Source of the DNA: Melastoma dodecandrum
Lineage: Eukaryota > Streptophyta > Magnoliopsida > Myrtales > Melastomataceae
Direction: 5' to 3'
Assembly (NCBI GenBank): GCA_029817715.1
Contig: JARUPY010000552.1
Coordinates: forward strand, 118,759 to 182,758
Length of the DNA: 64,000 nt
Below the pieces are notes generated by a model. That model worked only from the letters and a program-made list of their open reading frames with translations. It ran no database searches and had not been told where the DNA came from. Positions 24,010-35,945 of the stretch are shown here, in pieces. A program made the translations under genes and the position numbers. Positions within the stretch are counted from its first letter, which is position 1; the number at the start of each line of letters is the position of its first letter.

Positions 24010-25078
24010 GGCTCTAATACCATGAAGATGCTTGAGTAACAATGAGGAGAGAAGACAGACGTAGAGAAGAAGACAAGAAGAAGAAGAGAAGAAGAACAAG
24101 AAGGAAGAAAAGAACAGAGAAGCTTCAATTGATTCATCAGTATGTCCTTTACAATATCTTATAGACAACAGAAAATCAACAAACATTCCCTTGCCAATTC
24201 TGTTGGGGAGAGTGCGTGCTGTAACGTAGAGGTTGTTATCCTACGTCTGCTGTCTTTGTTCTTATCTTCAGTCATCATTAGGATGTTGGGCTCAGATAAT
24301 TCCATGTATTTCGGCCCTTCAGGCCATCACAGTTTTAGGCAATGCTCCATCTTGCCCATCTGTCCATCACTTCCCTGCAAACCAAACTCTTTTCACTTCC
24401 TATAACTTTCTTTCAAAAGTTCCTCCCCTCCCTTCTTTATTTATTACTTCAGTACTCTTCAGCTTCACATTCCACGGTATTTGCAGTATCCATAGTTATT
24501 GTTGTCATCTTCCCCGTAAACCAAACTCCTTTCACTTCTTTCTCTATCATTTTCTGTAGGAACTTCAATTGTACTGCTTAGAATTCCTGGTTTGCTGAAA
24601 ATAGTCAGTGTACTCTGAGTGCTGATATATTTCTGGATTGGAATGCCCTTTGTTAAAGGATCAGCTAATTAGTCCTCAGACCGCACTTATTGAACTTGCA
24701 GCTTACCAGCCATCACTTTCTCTCTAACAAAATGAAAATCAATCTCTACATGCTTTGTCCGAGCATAGAGGATTGGGTTTGCAGCAAGCTGAATAGTACT
24801 TACATTATCACAATAAATCGTCGGAGCTTATTTTTCTGGTACTTGGAGTTCTTGTAATAATCCTTGTACCCACACAACTTCAGCCACTCCATCAGCAAGG
24901 GCACGAAATTCCGCTTCAGTACTTGAGCAGATACTACCCGTTGTTTTTGTGATGCCCATGAAATCAAATTTGTACCCAGAAAAGTGTAGTACCCTCCTGT
25001 GCTCTTACTATCATCTGGACAACTTGTCCAATCAACATCAGTAAAGCAAGTAATATCCAATGAATCAGCAAACGTTAT
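24010..25078 (-). mobile_element. Copia fragment 3: RNase H, LTR and primer-binding site
   Basis: Minus-strand pieces from 25078 down to about 24600 encode copia RNase H: DVDWTSCPDDSKSTGGY, FLGTNLISWASQKQ, then YCDNVSTIQLAANPI and KHVEIDFHFVREKV. Below it lies an LTR-like stretch with a long pyrimidine-rich tract, ending in CATCTTCA directly before TGGTATTAGAGCC (24024-24010), a one-base variant of the initiator-tRNA-Met primer-binding site. RNase H, LTR and PBS in a row suggests an LTR shared by two tandem elements. The rest is missing. Confidence 0.65.
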
Positions 25079-25563
25079 TTTAAGTCCATGAAAAAAAAAA
25101 GAATGCGACACCGCCATGAAGAGCAATTTCGAAGTGCAGATAAACGTTGGCCTGGACATCCTTTCGCGCATTCCTCCATTTCAAAAATATCATAAGTAAA
25201 GTGTTCACCCTATAAACTATAATCTTCTCGGAGTAGTCATAATTGAATTTGGACATCACCAACGACAACAATAAACATAAGTGTTAGGATTTATGCTCTG
25301 AAATCAAATATTTGGCTTTAAAAGTATTTAATTTGCATGTAAAATATATACAAGACCGTGAACATATCTTTTAGGGTGATATTACTAATATATTGACATG
25401 CCTTTATAAAAGGTAATACTATCGATATTTATGATATCTTTGGAGATGCAACTATCTTATAAATATGTATCTCTTTAAGAAGCGAAAGAAAATTTTGATA
25501 TTAATCTGAGTGAAAAGATATATGTTGAAAATGCGGTAAATAATTTGAAGTATATTAATCTTG

Positions 25564-27603
25564 TGTTGGATCGTTTATGTACACTAAGAGGGGGGTGAAT
25601 TAGTGTTTATCACTTTTTCGCCCTTTTTCGGTGTAAGCGGAAGCGTACTGTATCACAGCAGAGCGTTTCTCAAAATGAGAAATACCTTACTGTAACTGTT
25701 ACGATTTTGTCGAGTAGGTTTTCGTAGGAGTGTTGCGCGATCGTAATGGACACAGTGATTTATAGTGGTTCGGCCTTAATTGACCTACGTCCACTTTCCA
25801 CCAACAAGGTGATTCCACTATATAAAATAATGGGTGCAAAGAGCCCTTGCACTAGGCGTATGTTCCTCTCACAAAGTGAGATTTAGAATCCCGTACAATA
25901 GATGATCACTCCTGGCAACGGTCAGCTCCTCACACAGTGGACGTCTTCTCGTTTCCAGCAGAATGATGCTTATCCTCAGCAGTTGGTAGCTCAATGGATT
26001 CCACACAGCTCGTTGTCGCTTAATATAAACCTGTCTTATCAAAGAGCACAGACAACGTTATGTTAGAGTATAAATCCTCGCAGATAATTCCTTACGGTGA
26101 AGAATGTATTCTCAGAGAGCAGCTCGTTTCTGTTTCACAGCAAAGGATTGCTTCAGCACTTGTTTGCTCAGAAGAGGATTTCCACACAGATCTTGTCTCT
26201 CCTTAAGATAAGCCTGCACTTGCTTAAGAGACAACCACAAAGTTGAAACACAAAGATCACGAAGATAGGAACCATAAAGATCACAAAGAAAACCACAAAG
26301 CCACTTAGAAGGTATCCGTCCTACACTCAGTTCGGACGTGCACGGTTACCACAGCCGTGACTCACTGCACTGCACACCCAGTGCCTAGGGTGGAATTTTC
26401 CGATCCGTTGGCTTCCACGCAACCTGCTTTACTAACCCTCTGTATCAGACGTTCAAGACTTCTGCACAGCACCCCTGTGCTCGGGAGGAACTCTTTCCAC
26501 TCCGGCGGCGTTCCCAACTCCTGCTCTACCCTGCAGGCACGAGACTTCTGGTGCGCACCCGCAAGTGCTTGTCTAACTGCTCAAACTCCGTAGGCTCGAG
26601 ACTTCCCTGCGAAAAGACACGACAAGAATGGCTTCTTGCCGATGGGTCAGCAACCGGTTACTGAATTCAGAGCAGGTATTCACTTAGCTTCCCTCAGACG
26701 ATTCGCCGGTTGCTCGTTGAACGCACCGAGGACACTCAGTCCCTCTCAGACGATTCAAGGGATCTGACCTCAGCCCCTTGACACTCTCACACGCAGCTTG
26801 CAAGAGAAAGAACCAGGAGACACTTAGCACCTTCCGCTCTCCGTCGACGCACAAAGCTCACACAGACCACACAGACCACACAGACCACACAGGCCACACA
26901 GACGCACAAAGGCACTGTTTTCTGTCGTCTCTGGTCAGGTTATAAAGAAGAAGGAGGTCGGAAATCGTCTAGGCAATCAACAAGATTTATTGCCAAAACT
27001 GGCAGCGAGGACACAACAACGGTCTGCTCAACGGCTCACTGTGCCATAGAAGGAAAATCTCAACGGTAATTTCCTTCACATATATTAATCAAATAATTGA
27101 TTTCCAAACATAATTATCTGATCATAATCTTATCTTAACAATTATGATTAGCAAAGATATTCAATCTGATAATATCTCCTACTACAGCGTATCGTTGCTG
27201 TAGAATATCAGAAAGATATTTTGTTTCCAAAAGTAAAACTTGGAAAGCTAATCTTAATATATTTAGTTGCCTAAGTACTTAAGATAAGGTCATTAGGTTA
27301 CATTAAACGAACCTAGACGTTCAGACAAATAATCTGAAATAGATTAAAATAAATCTTAAAATAAATCGTGGATATTAAAAATATGTTTCCATATTTTCAA
27401 TGTACATGCGTAAAATCACAGTAACAGTGTACTGGAACGCAATAATATATAACTGCTACTAGCTGTGGTTCAGCAACGTATTGCTCAAGCTCATCACTAA
27501 GAATGAACACATAACTTGTGAAACATTGTTACTGACCACCAGTAACATGTCGCTTACCACCAGTAACATGTCGCTTAAGTTCATCATCAAAACCAGGTCA
27601 ACA
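25564..27603 (-). mobile_element. Solo LTR of a SIRE-like copia element, with TSD
   Basis: 2,040 bases beginning TGTTGACCTGGTTTTGATGATG on the minus strand in two parts (TGTTGACC then TGGTTTTGATGATGAAC) and ending ...CCAACA. The 5-bp target duplication TCTTG is perfect (25559-25563 and 27604-27608). It shares start, end and the conserved GTGGTTCGG block with the LTRs of the element at 50,608. No internal region is present, so it is the product of LTR-LTR recombination. The open frame at 26357-26593 is inside it and is not a gene. Confidence 0.9.
26859..26903. repeat. CACACAGAC short tandem repeat
   Basis: Four to five tandem copies of a 9-base motif within the solo LTR. Confidence 0.8.
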
Positions 27604-28424
27604 TCTTGTACTTGGTTTGTCGTCTTACATGGTCTCCACTTAAGTTTGTTTTTCATTATAAATGAGCCTTGTTCTCATTTTATGGATGTAAGTTGATTTG
27701 GCTGAATTATGTCAATTCTCTGTCTCCTTGTTTTTTTGTAATCCTTCGTTCGAGGATCGAATCGGTTCAACACGCTTCCAAGGGCTTCCGCTCATTATAA
27801 ATAAATCTTCTTCTCCGTTTGTGAACGTAGGTAGATCTAATCGAACCATATAAATTCTTCGTCTCCTTCTTATTTTTCGTGAACTTTCCACCAAGGATGG
27901 TATCTAGTTAGTTCGACACGCTTCTACATGCTACTGCGCGTGTAAATATAAATTAAAACAAATGGAGGTTCAGTCCATAATTATTTTAGAGCATATTTTT
28001 AAATGAGTACACATATAACACAAGAGACTTCACTTATTTGTCACTCACGCGAACGTCGTCTCATTTGGGTTTTATTATTCAAAAGACAGTTGGTGTTTAC
28101 ACAAGATAATTTTCTTCTCCGTCAATTATGGAGTCTATTCGAGTAGAACACAATCGATGAGTAAGCAAAAATCAGTCAACGACGTCCATAAAAACCCGAT
28201 CGACTGTGCCCAAAAAACCCGGTCATCATTTGCTCTCATGTCCTTCGTCTTTGTGTCTTTGTTGTAACCCAAATACAATATCAATGAAAGTAAGTCCTTT
28301 ATTCAATCTATTCATCTTTATTGTTGTTTCCTTTTCTCTAATCCAACGGGTTCGTCACTTAAGGATTACACACGAAATATCATCATCCTTAGATGTTATA
28401 TGTGTGAAGTCGTGGTGTATCGTC

Positions 28425-29216
28425 TTATTTTACCCAATCGAAACAGTAGACCATTATAAACAGTGGCCGTAAAAAATCAATTAAATAGAGCCCAATTTTC
28501 TTTGTACGTCCTGTACTATGGGTACTGGTGCTGGTGACTCCTGATGGATTTTGTGCCTAAGATCAGCAGGTATACCAGCCCACTTGAAGCCCAAGGGGAC
28601 TAGTATACAAGTATAGAAGACTTCGATCCATTAGTGTGTGAAGATAAAATCTTCCACGTCTACCTTTTTTTGTCCTACCAATTTTACTATTCACGGTCAG
28701 TTAGCCTGCTTATGCTTATACGGACTCTTTGATACAATGGTACTAATGTCGGATCAGCTCAAATACTAAGTGCAATAGGATTTTACTCTAAAACCAATTG
28801 GCCGTAAAAGAGATAAACCGCTTATGTTTATTTATCAGGCCGTACTCTTTTTTTCCCGATGTAAGACTTGAATTTGCCCATTTTGGTGACAACCCTTCCG
28901 ATAGAAGCCTCTCGAGAAATCTACTTTACTCTTAGTTTCAACGAAATTCTAAATTTGTCTGCCAGGAGCAAGTGGTGTTGCCTTACAAGTATCGCATACG
29001 TTGTGATGGTAGCTGTCATTGTAGACCACTAGCCCATGCGAAGAGTCCTTCAACGAAATCCTACGGTGAAAGAGAGTGGAACTCCCACTGTCCCCTGGTG
29101 TGTACTGGCACGAAGCCGAGGTCATCGTCCGCGAACTTGCAATGGACACCGTTGTCCTCTCCGCCTATATCATTCTCTATGACTACACATTTCTCCCTGG
29201 CAGCAGCAACATGAAC
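28425..29216 (-). pseudogene. S-protein homologue pseudogene split by about 490 bp
   Basis: The 5' part (29216 down to about 28970) matches SPH codons just after the signal peptide to the CDTC region, with lesions and a missing signal peptide. The C-terminal part is at about 28470-28425. Between them are about 490 bases of unrelated sequence (28475-28965). The direct repeat TGGCCGTAAAA at 28464 and 28799 may mark an insertion of about 325 bases. Confidence 0.72.
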
Positions 29217-30931
29217 CTGATTAATACCGAGTGGTTGAGGTCAACTTAGAGGAATAAAATAATCAATAAAATAATTTATATTAAAAAAACTATTCGAGAT
29301 AAATATGCCTGTCAAAGTCATTATTATTATTTTTTGCATTAATAAAACCAATATTGAATTTCTCGTTATTACAGTTCATCGTCCAGCCCAGGTGAAATGG
29401 ACCGTCTTTTCTCCAAGTAATCATTCGTAAGAAGTTGTATGCGTATAACTAAACACCTAAATGACCCGACCTTCGCCTGATTGATAAAATAAATGAAGTT
29501 TTCTGTGCTGTGCCTGCTATGCATGGAACTTTGTTCCTTTACGACGTTGGTTTGTAAAATATTTTGAAAAATAAGACGGTCAAACTCATATTTTCTCGAT
29601 TAGTATCAATAACTCCGAGCTTGGTGTTAAAAACATCGTTTCTAAGCATTATTCAAGGAAATATGAGTTTGACCAACTTGTTTCGCAAAACTAACGTCAT
29701 AGACGAACAAAACTCGCTATACATGTACTTACATGAAAATATTTTCTAAATTAATTGAATGATCGAACCTCCATTTATATCAGCGACCACGGAAAGTGTG
29801 TCGAACTCGATCAAATACTTTATCGGAAGCTTAATAAAAATAAGGAGACATAATTTATGTGGTCCAGTCAGATCGACCTGTATGCACAGATGGACGGAGA
29901 GGAGATTCATTTATAATGTAGTACAAACTTAAGGTTTGTTCCGTTTCATTGATGGCTCTACCCCAGTTAGGGAGAGGATCATGATCTGTGTATGTGTATT
30001 ACATAATTGGGAGCTCCCAAAATTTTCCTTGTTTACAACTTAGTACAGTTTCCTACATAAGAATAGCGGCTATATCAGTTAATGATTGATTGGCGATTTT
30101 GATAAAAACATTGACCTGTAGCTGCTGCTGCAGATCACTTCTTACGGTTTGTTCTAGGGCTACCCAACATTCCCTTTTCTCGCGAAGCACGGTTATAATT
30201 ATTTGCAAGTTTGAGTTTGCCATCATTTGTGGTCAGCAGCTATTCCAGCAGCCAAAAGAGTACGTGGGTGTTAAATGTGAGTTGGAAGATGGGGTTTCGT
30301 GGTGTTTTGCTCGACAGTCGACCGATGCAGACTCAGGGTTGCCCGTGCATGAGCTTGCAAAACGTGCAGAATCCAATAAGATAGAAATTGGCAGCTGCTT
30401 TGAGTATTATGAATGGATGTTGCTCGCCAATAATTAACGTGGTCCACCGAGCTTTGTTCCAAAATAAGGACCGTGATCGACCGATTTTGCAAAATATTTT
30501 TAGTTTCCTTTATAATTGCTTGTACATTTTTCGTTTGAATTTTCTATTTATTTCTCATATATGGAAATTTTATTTATGATAGTACACTTATTAAAATGTC
30601 ATTATATGATAATTATTATTGTTTTTGGCTATGGGTAAAGTAATGGGTGGTTTCGTACGACTGGACAAGAGACATGACCAAAAGCAAAAACAAGAAACAA
30701 GAAAGAAAACGTGTTCTGTGCCTGGAGTTACGAATGATTACTTGGAGAAAAGACGGTCCATTTCAGTTGGGCTGGACGATGAACTGTAATAACGAGTATT
30801 AATGCAAAAAAAAAAAAATAATGACTTTGACAGGCGTATTTATCTCGAAGAGTTTTATTAAAACAAATTATTTTATTGATTGTTTTTTCCCTGTATTGTA
30901 AGTTGACCTCAACCTCTCGTTATTAATGAAT
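29215..30931. repeat. Inverted duplication of SPH upstream flank around 1.3 kb
   Basis: Left arm 29215-29430 and right arm 30728-30931 are reverse complements with small indels; both carry the stretch CCGTCTTTTCTCC and the AT-rich block also seen upstream of other SPH genes. The 1.3 kb between the arms has one open frame (30090-30437, 115 codons) that I cannot assign; it has no family motif. Otherwise nothing is recognised there. Confidence 0.75.
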
Positions 30932-31009
30932 TCCAATAATAAAGTGCTTCCAGTAATCATTTTATTGTAATAACAAAGTGCCTTCATGTAACAACAGTTT
31001 TTTTCCCCG

Positions 31010-33375
31010 TTGGAAAATGTCATCATTATCTTATGGAAAGGCACTTGTTATTAGAACTGATCATAAAAGTTTGAAGTTTCTGATAGAGTAGCGATTATAA
31101 CAGAAAGCCAATTTAAATGGTTAACTAAACTCATGGGCCATGATTATGAGTTCATATACAAGAAAGGTAGGGAGAACATTGGGGCTGATGCCCTTTCTCG
31201 GGTCCAAGGGTCAGAATTGCTATCTTTAATAGTGCAAGAATATTCTCCAACCTTACTGGATGAAATTAAAGCTACTTGGGTTTGCTGATGATAGGGTGGC
31301 CACAATGATCAAAAGAGCTGAAGAAAGGGAATGGATCTATATGTAAGTATCAGTGGCAGCAAAATCCACTGAAGAAGGGATTCAGATTGGTTGTAGGAGA
31401 AGTTCCTGAAGTAAGGAGGAAAATTATAAACATCTTTCATTATGGCCATGTGGGAGGACATTCTGGTGTTTTGGCCACATGTAAGAGGATTAAAAAGCTT
31501 TTCTTTTGGAAGGGGATGGAAAGGGACATAAGGAACTTTGTGTGAGTCTGTCTAGTTTGTTCAACTTGTAAGCATGAGAATGTGGCTTATCCTGATATGT
31601 TACAACCATTACTTGTTCCTACTGGTTTATTGCATGCTATAACTATGGATTTCACCGACGAGTTGCCAAAGTCACAAGGTAGGGAAGCTATTTTGGTGGT
31701 AGTGGATAGATTGAGTAAGTATGGGTATTTCCTTGCTTTGCCGTATCCTTATTCTGCTAAAACAGTGGCACGACTCTTCTTGGATAATATTTTTAAACTC
31801 CATGGTCTGCCTTCTACTATTATGAGTGATCGGGATGCCATCTTCTTAAACAAGTTTTGGCAGGAACTCTTTACCCTTCAAGGAGTGGAGTTGCATCTAT
31901 CGACTGCGTATCACCCGCAAATAGATGGACATTCTGAAGTTGTCAATAGATATCTTGAGACCTATCTAAGATGTATGGTTGGAGATTGTTCTAGTACTTG
32001 GACCTAATGGCTTTCGTTAGCCGAATGGTGGTATAATAGCAACTATCATTCTTCTATTCAAATGACTCCTTTTGAGGCTCTTTATGGATATCCATCACCT
32101 ATTCATATACCTTATTTTCCTCAAGATCATGTTGTTCCAGCTGTAGGTATGGATTTAAGGGACAGGGAGACTCAGTTGTAGTTGATACGATTTCATTTGG
32201 ACAGAGCAAGGCATAGAATGCAACAACTGGCCAATGTGCATAGAGCTGAAAGAGAATTCCAGATTGGAGATTGGGTGTATGTCAAGCTGAGATCTTACAG
32301 ACAGTAGAGCGTGGTGCGTAAGAATAATCATAAGTTGTCTCCTATATTTTATGGTCCATACAAGGTGATTGACAAAGTTGGGAAGGTGGCTTACAGGTTA
32401 GATTTACCTAGTGGGGCTATTGTACATCCTACTTTTCTTGTGTCAAAGCTTAGGAGAAGTGCTCATGATGATTCTCGGATTTCTGCTGTCTTACCAGCCT
32501 TTTGTGAGCCTCAAGTGAAAGAACCGTTTGGGATTTTGTCTCGTCGAATGATTAAGAGAGGAAACAGAGCAGTGATGAAGGTTTTGGTGCAGTGGAAGAA
32601 TGCTTTGGAAGAGGATGCTACTTGGGAATAAGGGTGAGCAGGTTCCGGAGTGGGTAGGTTCCGAACGTGGAACCTGGAACCTACCATGTGATGGCCGGTT
32701 CCTTATTTTTAGAACCTAGAACCTACCATGTGGCTCAAAGAACCACCCACAAACCAACCCGCCGGTTCTGGTACCAATTCCGGTTCCATGTCCTTATGGG
32801 ACACTTTTACATTAAATCCACCATACTACTCCAATTAATCTAAAAAAACCTTAAGCATTACTTTAATCAATCTAAAAAAACCTCAAGCATTAGTCCAATC
32901 AAACTAAAAAGAGGACAAGGGTAAGGGAATGGTGGGTTCGGGTATCCATAAAGATAAACTTGTCAGCAACCATATAACTATGCGTAAAATTACAAGATAT
33001 AAATAAGAAATATTTACAATTTTGAAATAAAAATTATTTAGATAAATAGAGAATAAATATAACATAAAGGTGTTATAAAAATAAATTATATAAATTATAT
33101 ATTAAAATATATTATGGTTCTCCATGTTGGTTCTGAGGTGAGAACCTGGAACCGTAGATGGTACTGTCGATTTTCAAAAATTTAGAACCTAGAACCTATC
33201 CGGCCTATTCGAGAACCTGTACTGACACCGAACCTATGATACCGGTTTCGACCGGTTCCCGATTTTATCCGGTGCCTATGCTCATCCGTACTTGGGAATT
33301 CCTTTTTGATTTGGAGAAGAAATTTCCAATGTGCACACTTGAGGATAAGTGTCTTTTAAGGGAGAGCACTTGATG
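31010..33375 (+). mobile_element. Decayed Ty3/gypsy chromovirus pol fragment
   Basis: Begins abruptly in RNase H (RTDHKSLKFLIE at about 31050-31085; KGRENIGADALSRVQGS at about 31165), then integrase: a zinc-finger relic (about 31435-31560), core with MDFTDELPKS, VVVDRLSKYGYF and STAYHPQIDGHSE (31582-32007, open), and the C-terminal half (32311-32631) ending in a chromodomain (VLVQWKNALEEDATWE). Stop codons at 31082, 31543 and 32007 and others break it. The chromodomain is split by the MITE at 32629 and resumes at 33291-33372. Gag, protease and reverse transcriptase are missing. The chromodomain places it among plant chromoviruses. Confidence 0.87.
32629..33290. mobile_element. hAT-type MITE with 8-bp TSD in the chromodomain
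   Basis: 662 bases with terminal inverted repeats TAAGGGTGAGCA (left) and TACGGATGAGCA (right, read inward), flanked by the perfect 8-base duplication CTTGGGAA (32621-32628 and 33291-33298). Many GAACCTA / GGTTCC repeats lie near both ends, as expected of transposase-binding sites, and the middle is AT-rich and non-coding. An 8-bp TSD with A/G-rich short inverted repeats is the hAT signature. It has no transposase and is non-autonomous. Confidence 0.88.
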
Positions 33376-34138
33376 AGTAGTTAAAAGAATGGATGAAGAA
33401 GAAGAGGAGCGCTTGAGGATGGCTATGCGAGGACCGGTTAAGAAAGAGTTGCTGAGAAGTTAGATAAAAGCTGTTAGTGATGGGTTGGGCTTTAGTTAGT
33501 GTTGGGCTTTGAGATTGGTCAATTGTGTAGGCCCTATCCATTTTGATAGTTTGGGGTGAAATGATAAAAAAGATCGAGGGCGGGAGAAGGAGTTAGTTAG
33601 ACTTCTGTTAGATTGTTATCGTGCAGTGGGGGTGTAGCTGTGGACGAACGTCGGAGACGGAGATTAGTGATTGCGAATTGGCCTGAGCTGTTGGAGGCTT
33701 GACTGGAGTTGTGATGCAATGCGATTGGAGTTTGCGTGGTGTTAATGAAAAGTTGGCTGTGTTATCTGCATTTGCTGTTGATTGTTAATTTATAAGAACT
33801 ACTCGGATCATCAACACCCCTCACGGAGCCAGCCAAAGCACCCCCACCACCGCCATCACCAATCTTCATCCTCATTATCAAGCAACCGGAGGAATTCCTC
33901 CTCTTCACCACTATATCGTACGATTTATCAACCGATCTCCCCCTATCCTCCATAACTCCTCAAACAACCACCGTCATCACCACAACCACGCTCCCAAACC
34001 CCAAAATAAAACCCTAAATCCCTTCTTCCTTCGAAAAACCCTCTAACGATATCACAATTCGCCAGAGGAAATAGACGCTAGAATCAGATCAAATATTAGT
34101 CTTTCCGCGAGGAAGGCGTCACTTTCACCGGACCTCCG
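33376..34138. other. End of gypsy element and leader of a candidate gene
   Basis: The polypurine-like AAGGGAGAGCA before 33372 suggests the start of a gypsy LTR, whose right end I cannot place. From about 33980 the sequence turns pyrimidine-rich and contains a telo-box (AAAACCCTAAAT, 34008-34019), a common element in 5' leaders of plant housekeeping genes. Confidence 0.35.
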
Positions 34139-34381
34139 ATGGCGTACGAAACCTCCCCTTCCTCCTCCGCTGGGGATTCAAAGGGGTCGAAACCGGCTAC
34201 AGAAGCCGGCGTGAATTTGATCAACAGTGTACAGACGAGAAGGAAAGACAAGGATTTGTCGTTTCTTCGGGAAGTCGACAGCTTTCCCAGTTTCCTGGGA
34301 CATTGTTCAATGTTCCTGTGCGGTTGGTTCCTCCCTAAGATATCGTGTTCCGCAGGTCTCCTCTCATTGGCTTCCAAATAA
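34139..34381 (+). CDS. Candidate first exon or gene fragment, unknown
   Basis: An 80-codon frame starting MAYETSPSSSAGDSKGSK after a telo-box leader. Serine-rich and low-complexity at first, then charged (QTRRKDKDLSFLREVD). It ends at a stop without a convincing next exon; AT-rich non-coding sequence follows. I do not recognise the family. It may be a truncated 5' exon of a housekeeping gene. Confidence 0.3.
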   Translation: MAYETSPSSSAGDSKGSKPATEAGVNLINSVQTRRKDKDLSFLREVDSFPSFLGHCSMFLCGWFLPKISCSAGLLSLASK

Positions 34382-34399
34382 ACCAATTGCATAAGTTTC

Positions 34400-35680
34400 A
34401 AAGCACATATTATTACAAAAATATCAAAAGATTACTTTTTCGCCGACTTTTTTATGGTATAAAATTTTTTTATAGTGATATTTTGAATTATTTATATTAT
34501 TATTTTGATAGCATTGATAAAATCTACTAGAACACGATAATTATCCAACGAAATGATTTGTCCCTTAAAATAGTTGAAGCAGAAAAATCTTATTCGATCT
34601 TAATTTAAAAAAAGGGAGTACCGTTAGAGGATGAGTAATAGTGAATGTATGAAAATGAGCTTGGGCTTAACAATTTCAACTTTCATTTTTCGACGGCATC
34701 TGCAAGCACATGTTACTAGTTGTTATGTTCATTTCTTGGAGTAAAAGAGTTCCCTTCATTATTCATCCCGAAATGTTGTCGTCATGGGTAGATTAATTTT
34801 TTTATTAGAATGTTTGTGTTCGAAGTGTTTTACTATCAACAAAGTAGGGAGACGTGATAATGAAGCTGTTTAATTGTAAGACTTAAATATGTATTACTTA
34901 TATGAGTTGTCTAAATGAGAAATAATATTGAAATTATCTATAAATGATTCAAAATATCGATTTAAAGCTATAAAAAATATTATAAAGTTTGTGCCACAAA
35001 AGAAATTTAGCAAAAAGTTATGACCACAATTTGATATTTTGTTGTATAATCATGGTTCGATAACGGCAAATTGTAAATTCGAGTAACACCGCTTTAATAA
35101 AGCCTAAAGAATTTAAAATATGGAGTTAAAAGGCACCGAAGATTTCAAAATTTAACAATAATAAATATTTTATTAAACATTTAATTCTCTTCTTTCATTA
35201 GCACCACTTGCGTGAAATCTCTGTATAAACAAATTTTAAAAAAGAATTGATAATAGTTGAAATTAATAATTCAGAGAGAGTCGCTCCGTTGGTGAACGAA
35301 ATTTGTATAGATATTAAGGATAATTTAAAAAAAAAATTATGAAATCGAGCTTAAGTTTTCAAAACTATTAAACTCGTGCTCCTAAGTCGTTTAAAACAAT
35401 AATGATCGAGATTTTTATTTTGAATATCGAAACTAAGTCGCCCTCGAAAATTGCGAGTTTATTTCGAATCGTATTAAGTAAATTTTTCGTTAACTAACCA
35501 TGCTGGTGAATATCGAGAAATTCCGTACACGAAACCGAAACCAAAACCAAACGACAAGACAACCTTCGATGCAGATGTTTTCTTTATTTTCAGTTGCTTC
35601 GTAGTTTCCGATGTTGTTCTTCTTTGCGTTCTCTCCCAACGCATCCAATCAGAAGCTGCGCTCCGTAAATAGAGTGAGGG
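34400..35680. other. AT-rich intergenic region
   Basis: No open frame, repeat or motif that I can support; probably the upstream region of the KMS1-like gene. Confidence 0.5.
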
Positions 35681-35945
35681 GGAAAAGTTCCCAATTTCCG
35701 AACGCAAACCCCAGAAGCAATTTTTGAATACCCACGATCCCACCGAGGGAAAAAATAAATTCGTTCATTCATCCGGCCTGATCCTCCGTGTCGTCGCTTC
35801 CCCAGGCGTTTCTAACGATTTCGGGAGCTGGGTTCCATTGGAAACCTTTGTGGACTCCAGTTTCGGTTTTTGTATTGATCCAAATCGGATAGTCCATGAT
35901 TCGGTGGTGATTTTTAAGGGAAAGTTTGAAGATTTGTTCGGGAAA

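Larger units (their letters stand above)
25100..29260 (-). repeat. SPH repeat unit 6, split by a solo LTR
   Basis: The left part (25110-25563) holds the GGCCTGGACATCCT motif and the spacer that precedes the 3' flank in unit 5. The right part (27604-28110) continues that flank and reaches a broken SPH gene. Between them lies the solo LTR 25564-27603. The unit is well diverged from units 1-3. Confidence 0.6.

Noticed and set aside
26357..26593. 78-codon cysteine-rich frame
   Set aside because: Lies wholly inside a solo LTR defined by its ends and TSD.
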